In this document: positions 1-7,638 of the stretch, piece after piece
Numbering within the stretch: the stretch's first letter is position 1
Layout: each line of letters opens with the position of its first letter
Source of the DNA: Chitinophagaceae bacterium
GTDB taxonomy: Bacteria > Bacteroidota > Bacteroidia > Chitinophagales > Chitinophagaceae
NCBI GenBank assembly: GCA_003456175.1
Contig: DMPB01000153.1
Location: 7,223-17,456, forward strand
Reading direction: 5' to 3'
DNA: 10,234 nt
The notes under the pieces: model-generated
The model's input: the letters and a program-made list of their open reading frames with translations, nothing else
Told to the model about the DNA's origin: nothing
Databases searched by the model: none
Made by a program: the position numbers and the translations under genes

Positions 1-947
1 GCTTTAAAGTCTGCAATCATTTTTTGTGGGTTGGGCCATGCTTTTTTATTCACCCAATCTAAATTTCCCAACGTGTTTTTAATACTATCACCAAACCAAA
101 ATAAGTCGAAAATAATAGCATCGAAAGGTATCTGTTGCTGACGCATGCCTGCCGCAATTTGCTTGGCTTGCACCTCGTTCAAATATCCAAATCGGCTTAA
201 AAAATTACCTGCGGCCCACTTTGGCAACATAGGTTGCACACCAGTAGATGCATAATAATTTTTAAGTAATTGTTGCTGACTATTGCCCAAGAAAACAAAA
301 CAATTTAACTCGCCACTTACTGCGCCGTATTCAAATACATTTTTTTGCTGCTTACCAATATCAACGTACCCTTTGCTTCCATTGTTGAAGAGCAATCCAT
401 AACCTTTACTACTTTGAAAATAAGGTACTGAATAGTTCAAATTATCGGCACCATTGGCATAACCATACCAAGGATTATTGTACAATTTTAATTGATAACC
501 TACCCTATTAAGTGGCAATGCACGTTGACCGCCTCCATATATTTTTTCATCGTTAGTAAGTGCTAGCTGAAAGCCTTTGTAAGTAGCATCGGCATGATAC
601 CCTAACAACTGTACTTGATTGTTGATACGAAAACCATCTTTTGTACTATATGTAATGGTAGCATTACTATACTTAATGGTAAGCTGACTAGGCGTTTCAA
701 ATATTTTAGGAATATCGTTGGTGTTAGGCTGTGTAATAATAGCATCTGCAACCGCTTCATTGGCAGTATAACCAATCGGAGAAAACGTAAATTTTACAAC
801 TGCGTTTGGATACGGTGTAATACTCCACTCACCCTGCGCTGTTTGAAATAGAACAGTACTCTGGTTACGCTTTACTTGCCACTGTGCGCCTGCTGACAAT
901 GCATAACTACAATATACTGCAAAAAATAGCATGGTTCTAAACAACAT
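1..947 (-). CDS. GH31 family glycoside hydrolase / oligosaccharide 4-alpha-glucosyltransferase-like, 5' part only
   Basis: The first 315 residues are present; the rest lies beyond the left edge. The start at 947 is followed by a signal peptide (MLFRTMLFFAVYCSYALSAGA, residues 1-21, then QW), so the enzyme is exported, probably to the periplasm or cell surface. Residues about 22-235 look like the GH31 N-terminal beta-sandwich, with EKIYGGGQ near 134-141 and SVPYFQSSKGYGLLFNN near 173-189. The (beta/alpha)8 barrel begins near 242 (LPKWAAGNFLSRFGY) and continues through FDAIIFDLFWFGDSIKNTLG (275-294) and NLDW. The WFG...GNLDW stretch resembles bacterial alpha-transglucosylases such as Agd31B, which move glucosyl units between alpha-1,4-glucans; that assignment is by recollection. 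A plain alpha-glucosidase or alpha-xylosidase is possible, because the catalytic acids lie outside the window. It is divergent from ade across a 54-bp gap. Confidence 0.85.
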   Translation of the reverse strand, partial: MLFRTMLFFAVYCSYALSAGAQWQVKRNQSTVLFQTAQGEWSITPYPNAVVKFTFSPIGYTANEAVADAIITQPNTNDIPKIFETPSQLTIKYSNATITYSTKDGFRINNQVQLLGYHADATYKGFQLALTNDEKIYGGGQRALPLNRVGYQLKLYNNPWYGYANGADNLNYSVPYFQSSKGYGLLFNNGSKGYVDIGKQQKNVFEYGAVSGELNCFVFLGNSQQQLLKNYYASTGVQPMLPKWAAGNFLSRFGYLNEVQAKQIAAGMRQQQIPFDAIIFDLFWFGDSIKNTLGNLDWVNKKAWPNPQKMIADFK

Positions 948-963
948 AATCTTAACCTTTGGG

Positions 964-976
964 CTGTAAATTACAG
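964..976. promoter_or_regulatory. 13-bp palindrome in the GH31/ade divergent promoter region
   Basis: CTGTAA-A-TTACAG is a perfect inverted repeat with one central base. It sits 17 bp upstream of the GH31 start and 25 bp upstream of the ade start. On the minus strand it contains TAATTTAC, which partly matches the Bacteroidota -7 box (TAnnTTTG). A TTG lies 19 bp further upstream, so an operator overlapping the GH31 promoter is plausible. No regulator gene is next to it. Chance occurrence in AT-rich DNA cannot be excluded. Confidence 0.35.
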
Positions 977-1001
977 CATCGAATATTAAAAGCAACACAA
1001 C

Positions 1002-2654
1002 ATGTCGCAGTCGTTTCAACTACAAGTACAATTGGTAGATATTTTTCATAAAAGCATTTATCCTGCTAACCTTCATATTAACGATGGACGTATCCGGCAG
1101 ATAGAAAGACTACGAGAAGCAAGCAGCGATTTGCCTTTTGCCATGCCAGGCTTTGTAGATAGTCATGTACATATTGAAAGCTCTATGCTAACACCCAGCG
1201 AGTTCGCTAAAATGGCGGTGGTACATGGCACAGTTGCCACCATTAGCGACCCACACGAAATTGCCAATGTATGTGGTATTGCAGGCGTTATGTACATGTT
1301 AGAAAATGCATCAACGGTTCCTTTTAAATTTCATTTTGGAGCTCCAAGTTGTGTACCTGCTACCATCTTTGAAACAGCAGGTGCAACCATTGATAGCCTT
1401 GCGGTAAATGAACTACTGCAACGAGATGATATCTACTACCTGAGTGAAATGATGAATTACCCAGGTGTATTATTTCAAGATGCTGAAGTAATGCAAAAAA
1501 TAGCCTATGCAAAAGCAATTGGTAAGCCGATTGATGGGCATGCTCCGGGGCTTCGTGGCAAAGATGCAGCCACTTACATTGCAGCTGGCATTAGTACCGA
1601 CCACGAATGTTTTACATTAGAAGAAGCAGCAGAAAAATTGGCACTCGGCATGAAAATTTTAATTCGTGAAGGTAGTGCTGCTAAAAACTTTGAGGCACTC
1701 ATACCACTTATGCACGAGCACTACCAGCACATGATGTTTTGTAGTGACGACAAACACCCTGATAGCTTAGCACTTAACCACATCAATGCTTTGTGTGCTA
1801 GAGCAGTAGCAAAAGGTATTGATGTGTTTAAAGTATTACAAGCCGCATGTATCAATCCTGTATTGCATTATAAAATGAATGTTGGTTTATTGCGAGAAGG
1901 CGATACTGCCGATTTTATTCTTGTAGATAATCTACAACACTTTAACGTTACAGGCACCTACATTAACGGACAATTAGTTGCCACCAATGGTCAATCTTTA
2001 ATACAAGTACCGAAAGCAAATACCATTAATCAGTGGAATAGAAATGCTGTTGCACTAGAAGATGTGGCCCTTGCGGTAAATGAATATCCACAAGATGCAA
2101 ATGGCAGCATACCTGTGATAGAAGCTTTAGACGGACAGCTCATTACCAATTTATGCTGGCTACAACCTACTATTGAAAACAATGCATTAGTAAGTAACAC
2201 CAATAATGACGTATTAAAGATTGTAGTGGTTAACAGATACGAACCTAACGCCCCTGTAGCCAAGGCTTTCATCAAAAATTTTGGATTGCATCACGGTGCA
2301 TTGGCTAGTACAGTTGCACACGATAGTCATAACATTGTAGCAGTAAGTACTACTGACGATATGCTTGTAAAAGCCATTAATGCAGTGATTGCAACGCAAG
2401 GTGGTATTGCAGCTTGCAATAACGATGTAACACATGTATTGGGGCTGCCAGTGGCAGGCTTAATGACTAATGAAGATGGTTATACCGTTGCAGAAGCCTA
2501 CACACAAATAGATGCTTTCGTGAAAAATAATTTGGGAAGTACACTAACAGCACCGTTTATGTCGCTCAGCTTCATGGCCTTATTAGTAATTCCTGCTGCT
2601 AAGCTGAGTGATAAAGGATTATTTGATGGCAGCAAATTTGCTTTTATACAATAA
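1002..2654 (+). CDS. ade: Adenine deaminase
   Basis: Converts adenine to hypoxanthine and ammonia (EC 3.5.4.2) in purine salvage, in the cytoplasm. The 550-residue length fits the bacterial Ade family of the amidohydrolase superfamily. The N-terminal metal motif is [16 protein letters not shown] (residues 50-65; His56 and His58 as ligands), followed by [12 protein letters not shown] (81-92). Other expected signatures are [10 protein letters not shown] (148-157, with the likely bridging Glu149), [11 protein letters not shown] (179-189, His180), TDHECF (199-204, His201) and [10 protein letters not shown] (247-256, catalytic-type aspartates). The Ade-specific C-terminal domain is intact, with VAVSTTDDM near 446-454 and LPVAGLM near 482-488. 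The ATG at 1002 puts the first beta-strand right at the N-terminus, as in homologues. No strong Shine-Dalgarno sequence is seen. Thioredoxin follows 58 bp downstream on the same strand. Confidence 0.96.
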   Translation: MSQSFQLQVQLVDIFHKSIYPANLHINDGRIRQIERLREASSDLPFAMPGFVDSHVHIESSMLTPSEFAKMAVVHGTVATISDPHEIANVCGIAGVMYMLENASTVPFKFHFGAPSCVPATIFETAGATIDSLAVNELLQRDDIYYLSEMMNYPGVLFQDAEVMQKIAYAKAIGKPIDGHAPGLRGKDAATYIAAGISTDHECFTLEEAAEKLALGMKILIREGSAAKNFEALIPLMHEHYQHMMFCSDDKHPDSLALNHINALCARAVAKGIDVFKVLQAACINPVLHYKMNVGLLREGDTADFILVDNLQHFNVTGTYINGQLVATNGQSLIQVPKANTINQWNRNAVALEDVALAVNEYPQDANGSIPVIEALDGQLITNLCWLQPTIENNALVSNTNNDVLKIVVVNRYEPNAPVAKAFIKNFGLHHGALASTVAHDSHNIVAVSTTDDMLVKAINAVIATQGGIAACNNDVTHVLGLPVAGLMTNEDGYTVAEAYTQIDAFVKNNLGSTLTAPFMSLSFMALLVIPAAKLSDKGLFDGSKFAFIQ

Positions 2655-2691
2655 CGTAACTTTTATCACAGTTGGCGCTAACAAAGCATTA

Positions 2692-2699
2692 TACATTTA
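2692..2699 (+). promoter_or_regulatory. Possible -7 box upstream of thioredoxin
   Basis: TACATTTA matches the Bacteroidota -7 consensus TAnnTTTG except at the last base. A GTTGG lies 16-17 bp upstream (2671-2675), close to where a -33 TTG element would sit. It suggests the thioredoxin may be transcribed on its own as well as from ade. The match is weak and AT-rich DNA yields such boxes easily. The same gap holds an imperfect GTT-G-GCGC-T-AAC palindrome (2671-2682). Confidence 0.25.
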
Positions 2700-2712
2700 C
2701 AAAAAACAATAC

Positions 2713-3087
2713 ATGCACACAATACAATTAACCACTGAAGACTTTAAAGCACAAGTATTCGATTATATGAATGCGAAGGAATGGGCATATAAAGGAACCA
2801 AGCCTGCCATCATTGATTTTTATGCCGATTGGTGCGGACCTTGTAAAATGGTGGCACCTGTGCTAGAAGAACTTGCTCAAGAATATGCTAACGATATTGT
2901 TATTTATAAAGTAGATACTGAAGTAGAACAAGAACTTGCTGCTGTATTTGGTATTCAAAGTATTCCAACATTTTTATTCATACCCATGGAAGGTAAGCCA
3001 ATGTTGCAAGGCGGTGCTTTCCCAAAACATATTTTCAAACAAGTGATTGCACAAAAGCTATTACCTACTACGCCGGCCGCAGAGTAA
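2713..3087 (+). CDS. Thioredoxin
   Basis: A 124-residue single-domain thioredoxin. The active site WCGPCK is at residues 40-45 (Cys41 and Cys44), after the strand PAIIDFYAD (31-39). The cis-proline loop is IQSIPTF (81-87, Pro85). It is a cytoplasmic disulfide reductant, presumably recharged by thioredoxin reductase. There is no signal peptide when translation starts at the ATG at 2713. An in-frame ATG at 2608 would add 35 residues, but these overlap the ade reading frame and lack thioredoxin-like sequence, so 2713 was chosen. The sequence before the active site (about 30 residues, with DYMNAKEWAYKG) is slightly longer than in E. coli TrxA, as in Bacteroidota thioredoxins annotated simply as thioredoxin family proteins. 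A hairpin terminator follows 25 bp after the stop. Confidence 0.93.
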   Translation: MHTIQLTTEDFKAQVFDYMNAKEWAYKGTKPAIIDFYADWCGPCKMVAPVLEELAQEYANDIVIYKVDTEVEQELAAVFGIQSIPTFLFIPMEGKPMLQGGAFPKHIFKQVIAQKLLPTTPAAE

Positions 3088-3106
3088 TATTTACCATAAG
3101 GTGTAT
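3087..3106 (-). repeat. Intergenic repeat copy A
   Basis: Read on the minus strand, this is ATACACCTTATGGTAAATAT. It matches copy B (5681-5700) at 18 of 20 positions in inverted orientation. It overlaps the last base of the thioredoxin stop codon and lies just before the terminator hairpin, in a convergent gap where no promoter is expected. Confidence 0.7.
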
Positions 3107-3112
3107 TAAACA

Positions 3113-3147
3113 AAAAGGTCGTTACACATGAATTGTAACGACCTTTT
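3113..3147. terminator. Bidirectional hairpin terminator between thioredoxin and DUF5686 gene
   Basis: The arms AAAAGGTCGTTACA (3113-3126) and TGTAACGACCTTTT (3134-3147) pair perfectly over 14 bp around a 7-nt loop. The A-run and T-run at the ends give a T-tract on either strand. It lies between two convergent stop codons (3087 and 3167) and so can end transcription from both sides. Confidence 0.88.
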
Positions 3148-3166
3148 ATGTTGTATATGATGAATG

Positions 3167-5593
3167 TTAATCGAACAATATTTTGAATGCCCAATTATCT
3201 TTTTCGTTCGCAAGATGGTATGCACCATAACGATACATAGCGAGTACACCAATATTAAAACTCTTGCTACGAAACTTTAAACCTGCGCCAGTTTCGGTAT
3301 ACCATTGATTCATAGGTGTTGCTGCCAAACTATTATGTAAGTATGCCTTACTAAAATCGCCCCAGCCGATGTTATTGGCAAGTACTCCTACAACACCATA
3401 TTTCTTTGCCTTTTGTAACAAATAACCAGTTTCATAAGTGGTGAATAATGCTGCGTATCTATCGTTCGTGAATTCAAATGCTTGCATGGTTTGAAAAGTT
3501 GCTGGCACCACTACATTACCGGCTGTACGGCGACTTCCTCCGCTACCTAAGTTACCAAACAACATACTAAAAGGTACATATCCATTGATAGCACCACCAG
3601 CAGTAATGGTATTTAAAACCCCTGCTCTACCTAACGACAACTGACGAACATATTTCACCTCTGCCTTTTGATATTGGTGTTGTGTACCATTATGAACCAA
3701 CCATCCGTTACGAATATCAATATCAATAAAATTTTTACTTTGTGTTCTATCGAAACTGAAAAAATTACCCAACTTAATAGCACCCTGCTTGAAGCTAGAG
3801 ATAATATGTAAGCCAGTTTCATATACTTGCAGCGCTTCAACAAAAGCATTAGGTTTTTCACTTAGTGCAAATTGATACCCTTGCGTAAATGCTCTATCTT
3901 GATAATTAACATACAAGCGAGAACGGAACTTTTTCAGCAACCAAAAATCGGCATATACTTCAGTTTTTTGAACTGAATCGGCCCTATTGGTAAACAAGCG
4001 TTGCAAGCCACCAAGTGGTATTGGCAATGGCTTAAAACCATTTAAACCAGCCAAGGCAATATCTTGACTAAAACTTGCGCCTACAACAATATCATTTTTA
4101 GCACTTACAATTTGTTCTATGCCACCACCATACTTCATGGCTTTATCGCCAAAACCATAACCCCAATAAGCACTTACACGGGTATGCTTCATCAAGCGTT
4201 CGTTAGTGGTTAAGCCAACCCCTAAACGTAGGCCTTCATAATCATTATATGCTATTACACGCTTTAAGTCGAGATTTACTTTTTTAATAGGTATGAAGCC
4301 TTGCATGATATACTTCGAAAAATTCAGAAAGCCGTTAATAGCTTTTTCAGCTTTCACCTCGCTTAACGCACTATCCACAAAACGATATGTAGTAAGTTCT
4401 GCAACAGAAAGTGGAATAGCTCTTTTATTATTCCAGAAACTGTCGGGCTTATTATCTACATCGGGTGCAACTGTTACATTGTAATTACCAAAACTACTTT
4501 TACTTAAAGGTTGCAGTGTATTCACATTGCGTAAGTATGTAGTATTATAAGCTTTTAAAGTACCACCTCCTCCATCATTGGTTGCAACGCCAAAATTTGA
4601 TGGATTAAATGCAATTTCTGTATACAACTGCTCAGGAAACCATTTACCATTTAATAATTGATAACGTTGCTTAAAAGCAATTTGATTTTCATCTCCAGTA
4701 GTAGCACGAGCATTTACATTCACAATAGCAAAATCTTTTTCATGAATGTGTAATTCGCCTCGCATTAGTTCAACACCGTACTTATTGCGTTTGGGCCTGA
4801 ATGAAATAATATAAGTGTACAAACCATCATCGCCTTGTAATGAATCAATCCAACGAAACACGTATAATCCTTTATAAGCATTACTCACTGGATTATAATA
4901 CTTGTTACCAAGCAACGTAAATTCACTTGGATAAAAACTATAATACTGTAACTGCGTAGCTAACCCTAATACAAATGGATTTTTAATACCACTTACTTTT
5001 TGTGCTACCATATTGGTACTACGTAAGCCTGGCTGCTTGTATTGATGGTCAATAATACTCTCAATCATAAACAGATAGTTGGGCTTCGTTGCTTGTGCAG
5101 TACTATCGGCTTTAGATTTAATAAATAAGCTTTTGGCTTGCTTTGTTAACGTATCAAAATACAACTTACCATAAGTGGTAAAACTGTAAAAATCTAACGC
5201 ATCAGGATCATTGATTTTTTTGTTGGCAATAGCTTGTTTTATTACCGCCAACGCTCTTGGATCACTTTCGTCTGTTGGGCCAACCACTACCGCTTCTAAA
5301 GCTTTAGCGTTAGCTATTAGAAACACACTATCACGAATAGATTCGAACGTTAACGTAATGGCCTCATAGCCAACACTGCTAAACTGAAAACGTGCTTTAT
5401 CATTTGCCGTAAGGCTAACCACACCATTGATATCGGCAGTTTTCCCTTGTTTGGTACCAACAGCAACAACACTAGCAAACGATACAGGTTTACGAGTTAT
5501 AGCATCGGCAACTACTGTTGTTTTTCGGGCATTTTGTGCATTAATGAGCGACGTTGCAACTAAAAAAACACTGAGCAGTAGTAGGCGGATCAT
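3167..5593 (-). CDS. DUF5686 and carboxypeptidase regulatory-like domain outer-membrane protein
   Basis: An 808-residue outer-membrane protein of unknown function, typical of Bacteroidota. The start chosen at 5593 gives a signal peptide (MIRLLLLSVFLVATSLINAQ, residues 1-20). Upstream in-frame codons (to 5734) would put 47 residues lacking signal-peptide character in front and run through the glyS terminator. Residues about 24-100 form a carboxypeptidase-D regulatory-like domain (KPVSFASVVAVGTKQGKTAD, then VSLTANDKARFQFSSVGYEA). The DUF5686 region starts near 111 (DPRALAVIKQAIANKKINDP) and includes YPSEFTLLGNKYYNPVSNAY (221-240). The second half has the alternating, aromatic-rich pattern of a transmembrane beta-barrel and ends in FKILFD. 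No TonB-box or plug domain was recognised, so it is not a SusC-type receptor. It is a single gene with its own gap on each side, flanked by inverted repeat copies A and B. A function cannot be stated. Confidence 0.88.
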   Translation of the reverse strand: MIRLLLLSVFLVATSLINAQNARKTTVVADAITRKPVSFASVVAVGTKQGKTADINGVVSLTANDKARFQFSSVGYEAITLTFESIRDSVFLIANAKALEAVVVGPTDESDPRALAVIKQAIANKKINDPDALDFYSFTTYGKLYFDTLTKQAKSLFIKSKADSTAQATKPNYLFMIESIIDHQYKQPGLRSTNMVAQKVSGIKNPFVLGLATQLQYYSFYPSEFTLLGNKYYNPVSNAYKGLYVFRWIDSLQGDDGLYTYIISFRPKRNKYGVELMRGELHIHEKDFAIVNVNARATTGDENQIAFKQRYQLLNGKWFPEQLYTEIAFNPSNFGVATNDGGGGTLKAYNTTYLRNVNTLQPLSKSSFGNYNVTVAPDVDNKPDSFWNNKRAIPLSVAELTTYRFVDSALSEVKAEKAINGFLNFSKYIMQGFIPIKKVNLDLKRVIAYNDYEGLRLGVGLTTNERLMKHTRVSAYWGYGFGDKAMKYGGGIEQIVSAKNDIVVGASFSQDIALAGLNGFKPLPIPLGGLQRLFTNRADSVQKTEVYADFWLLKKFRSRLYVNYQDRAFTQGYQFALSEKPNAFVEALQVYETGLHIISSFKQGAIKLGNFFSFDRTQSKNFIDIDIRNGWLVHNGTQHQYQKAEVKYVRQLSLGRAGVLNTITAGGAINGYVPFSMLFGNLGSGGSRRTAGNVVVPATFQTMQAFEFTNDRYAALFTTYETGYLLQKAKKYGVVGVLANNIGWGDFSKAYLHNSLAATPMNQWYTETGAGLKFRSKSFNIGVLAMYRYGAYHLANEKDNWAFKILFD

Positions 5594-5680
5594 GATGTTA
5601 GGTTTGGAGCAATTTCTAATACAATCCAATGAATACTTTGTTAAAAGTGAGCACAGGTAATTCTGCGTGTTAAATGTGCT

Positions 5681-5700
5681 ATACACCTTACGGTAAATGT
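5681..5700 (+). repeat. Intergenic repeat copy B
   Basis: ATACACCTTACGGTAAATGT. Its 14-base core, CCTTACGGTAAATG (5686-5699), is identical in copies C and D. Over 20 bases it best matches copy A, with two differences. It sits 87 bp upstream of the DUF5686 start, in opposite orientation to that gene, and directly abuts the glyS terminator hairpin. Confidence 0.8.
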
Positions 5701-5725
5701 AAAAGCAGCCACAAAGGCTGCTTTT
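5701..5725 (-). terminator. Hairpin terminator of glyS
   Basis: The arms AAAAGCAGCC (5701-5710) and GGCTGCTTTT (5716-5725) pair perfectly over 10 bp around a 5-nt loop. It begins 26 bp past the glyS stop codon. Read on the minus strand, the second arm ends in TTTT, which supports rho-independent termination of glyS before the DUF5686 promoter region. Confidence 0.88.
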
Positions 5726-5751
5726 ATACCACAATTTGTATTATTTGAATA

Positions 5752-7218
5752 TTAGTGGATAGCATTTAATACCATGGCTTTGATACTGTTCATCGGAACA
5801 CGTTCTTGCTGCATGCTATCGCGGTGGCGAATGGTAACGGTACCATCTTCTTTGGTTTGATGATCAATGGTTACGCAGAAAGGCGTGCCAATGGCATCTT
5901 GCCTACGATAACGCTTACCAATAGCATCTTTCTCTTCATAAAAACATTTGAAGGCACCCTTGCACTCATTCATAAGTTCACGGGCAATTTCAGGCAAGCC
6001 ATCTTTTTTCAATAATGGTAATACCGCTAATTTCACCGGAGCCAGCTTAGCAGGAATTTTTAGCACTACGCGGCTATCTTGTTTTTCTGGGGTGCTTAAA
6101 TCTTCTTCCGTATAAGCATTGCTTAAAATAAGTAAGAACATTCTATCTAAACCAATAGATGTTTCAATTACATAAGGCACATAGTTGCCGTAAGGCTTGC
6201 CGGTAGTAGGGTCTACATCGTTATCGAAGTATTGTTGCTTTTTGCGGCTGTAAGTTTGGTGCTGCATTAAATCAAAATCGCTACGGCTATGAATACCTTC
6301 TACCTCTTTAAAGCCAATAGGAAATTCAAATTCAATATCGCAAGCTTCTTTAGCATAGTGCGCTAACTTTATATGATCGTGATAACGATATTTTGCCGCA
6401 TCAATACCTAAACCTAAATGCCACTTTAAACGAGCATCTTTCCAATACTGATACCATTCACCTTCAGTGCCGGGACGTACAAAAAACTGCATTTCCATTT
6501 GTTCAAACTCTCGCATCCTGAAAATGAATTGGCGTGCTACTATTTCGTTTCTGAAGGCTTTACCAACTTGTGCAATACCAAAAGGCACTTTCATACGTGC
6601 CGTTTTCTGTACGTTCAAAAAGTTAACGAAAATGCCTTGTGCTGTTTCAGGTCGTAAGTACACATGGTTATCATCGCCAGGCTCTGCTGCTACGGCACCA
6701 AACTCGGTTTTAAACATGAGGTTAAACTGACGAACATCAGTCCAGTTAGCCGTTCCACTTACGCTACATACAATTTTGTTGGTTTCTATTAGTTGCTTAA
6801 GTCCTGCAAAATCTTCAGCTGCTAACAAGCTATCCATAGCATCTAATAAAGCTTTAGCAGCATCGGCGGGTAAGGTATCGGCATGGGCTTCGATTAAATG
6901 ATCTACACGATAACGTTTTTTGCTATCCTTATTATCAATCATTGGATCACTGAAGTTATCAATATGCCCACTTGCTTTCCATGTTGTAGGATGCATAAAA
7001 ATAGCAGCATCGATACCTACAATATTTTCGTGGAGTTGCGTCATGCTTTTCCACCAATAATCTTTAATGTTTTTTTTCAATTCTGCACCGTACGGACCGT
7101 AATCGTATACAGCAGAAAGTCCATCGTATATCTCACTACTTTGAAATACAAAACCATATTCTTTGGCATGGCTAATAATGGCCTGAAATTTATCGGTATT
7201 ATTTTGTTGCGTACTCAT
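5752..7218 (-). CDS. glyS: Glycyl-tRNA synthetase, homodimeric (alpha2) type
   Basis: Charges tRNA-Gly with glycine using ATP (EC 6.1.1.14), in the cytoplasm. It is 488 residues long and a class II enzyme of the single-chain type, not the GlyQ/GlyS two-subunit type. The N-terminus FVFQSSEIYDGLSAVYDYGP (23-42) is characteristic. The active site includes LRPETAQGIFVNF (188-200), then motif 2 with AFRNEI (221-226) and FRMREFEQMEMQFF (233-246). Motif 3 is IETSIGLDRMFL (351-362). The anticodon-binding domain covers about 392-488 (VKLAVLPLL to VPMNSIKAMVL), with the typical GKRYRRQDAIGTPFCVTID near 434-452. The start at 7218 was chosen because SHAKEYGFVFQSSEIYDG follows at the usual distance. The in-frame extension to 7446 runs through the TPR gene on the other strand and is rejected. 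The gene is monocistronic, with a terminator directly after it. Confidence 0.97.
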   Translation of the reverse strand: MSTQQNNTDKFQAIISHAKEYGFVFQSSEIYDGLSAVYDYGPYGAELKKNIKDYWWKSMTQLHENIVGIDAAIFMHPTTWKASGHIDNFSDPMIDNKDSKKRYRVDHLIEAHADTLPADAAKALLDAMDSLLAAEDFAGLKQLIETNKIVCSVSGTANWTDVRQFNLMFKTEFGAVAAEPGDDNHVYLRPETAQGIFVNFLNVQKTARMKVPFGIAQVGKAFRNEIVARQFIFRMREFEQMEMQFFVRPGTEGEWYQYWKDARLKWHLGLGIDAAKYRYHDHIKLAHYAKEACDIEFEFPIGFKEVEGIHSRSDFDLMQHQTYSRKKQQYFDNDVDPTTGKPYGNYVPYVIETSIGLDRMFLLILSNAYTEEDLSTPEKQDSRVVLKIPAKLAPVKLAVLPLLKKDGLPEIARELMNECKGAFKCFYEEKDAIGKRYRRQDAIGTPFCVTIDHQTKEDGTVTIRHRDSMQQERVPMNSIKAMVLNAIH

Positions 7219-7225
7219 AAGGCAG

Positions 7226-7233
7226 CAAATATA
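7226..7233 (-). promoter_or_regulatory. Possible glyS -7 promoter box
   Basis: On the minus strand this reads TATATTTG, an exact match to the Bacteroidota -7 consensus TAnnTTTG. It ends only 7 bases before the glyS ATG, which would leave an almost leaderless transcript. No TTTG is seen about 19 bp upstream; repeat copy C occupies that position instead. The match may be fortuitous. Confidence 0.35.
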
Positions 7234-7243
7234 AGCAGGTAGG

Positions 7244-7267
7244 TGCAGTTGTTCATTTACCGTAAGG
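7244..7267 (-). repeat. Intergenic repeat copy C
   Basis: On the minus strand it begins CCTTACGGTAAATGAAC and ends CTGCA. It matches copy D (8787-8810) at 22 of 24 positions in inverted orientation. It lies between the divergent glyS and TPR starts, 25 bp upstream of glyS and in the same orientation as glyS. Confidence 0.8.
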
Positions 7268-7312
7268 CACTTAAAAACACTACTAACCAAAACCTGTATT
7301 ATTTTAGCGGCC

Positions 7313-7627
7313 ATGAGCAATAGAATTGAGAAGATATTAACCATGTTAGCAAGCCAGCCGAACGACAATTTTTTACGGCATGCGCTAGCGCTGGAATACA
7401 AAAAACTCGGGCATTTGGCCGATGCCGAAGCACTATTCACAGCCATACTTACCGATACCCCTAGCTATGTTGGCAGCTATTATCATTTAGCCAAATTGCT
7501 TGAACAACAACAACGAACCGACGAAGCAATACATTGGTATGAAAAAGGAATGGAAGCAGCTAAGGCAGCTGGCGACAAGCATGCATACAGCGAATTACAA
7601 ATGGCTTACGAAGATTTAACCTATTAA
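7313..7627 (+). CDS. Small tetratricopeptide repeat protein
   Basis: A 104-residue cytoplasmic protein made almost entirely of TPR helices. One repeat covers about 18-51 (DNFLRHALALEYKKLGHLAD, then AEALFTAILTDTP). A second covers about 52-86 (YVGSYYHLAKLLEQQQRTDE, then AIHWYEKGMEAA), and a final helix covers about 88-101. TPRs mediate protein-protein contacts; no partner or catalytic domain is visible. There is no signal peptide or membrane segment. The ATG at 7313 is preceded by a weak AT-rich region without a clear Shine-Dalgarno sequence. Its stop is 11 bp before the Omp85-type gene, so the two are probably co-transcribed and perhaps translationally coupled. It resembles short TPR proteins common in Chitinophagaceae (from memory). 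Specific function unknown. Confidence 0.87.
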   Translation: MSNRIEKILTMLASQPNDNFLRHALALEYKKLGHLADAEALFTAILTDTPSYVGSYYHLAKLLEQQQRTDEAIHWYEKGMEAAKAAGDKHAYSELQMAYEDLTY

Positions 7628-7638
7628 TATTTTTCATA

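Noticed and set aside
615..851. 78-residue plus-strand open frame
   Set aside because: It lies antisense within the clearly coding GH31 gene and has a low-complexity, unrecognisable product.
2608..2712. 35-residue N-terminal extension of the thioredoxin
   Set aside because: It overlaps the end of ade in another frame, has no thioredoxin-like sequence, and the ATG at 2713 gives a normal-length protein.
5594..5734. 47-residue N-terminal extension of the DUF5686 protein
   Set aside because: It would cross repeat B and the glyS terminator and bury the signal peptide that starts at 5593.
6467..7242. Plus-strand open frames antisense to glyS (6467-6730 and 6898-7242)
   Set aside because: They are shadows of conserved GlyRS coding sequence and have no recognisable domains.
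5686..7267. glyS as cargo of a transposon bounded by copies B and C
   Set aside because: The 14-bp ends are identical and inverted, but glyS is an essential housekeeping gene, no transposase is present, and B and C match A and D better than each other outside the core.
7219..7446. 76-residue N-terminal extension of glycyl-tRNA synthetase
   Set aside because: It reads antisense through the TPR gene. The conserved GlyRS N-terminus begins just after the ATG at 7218.
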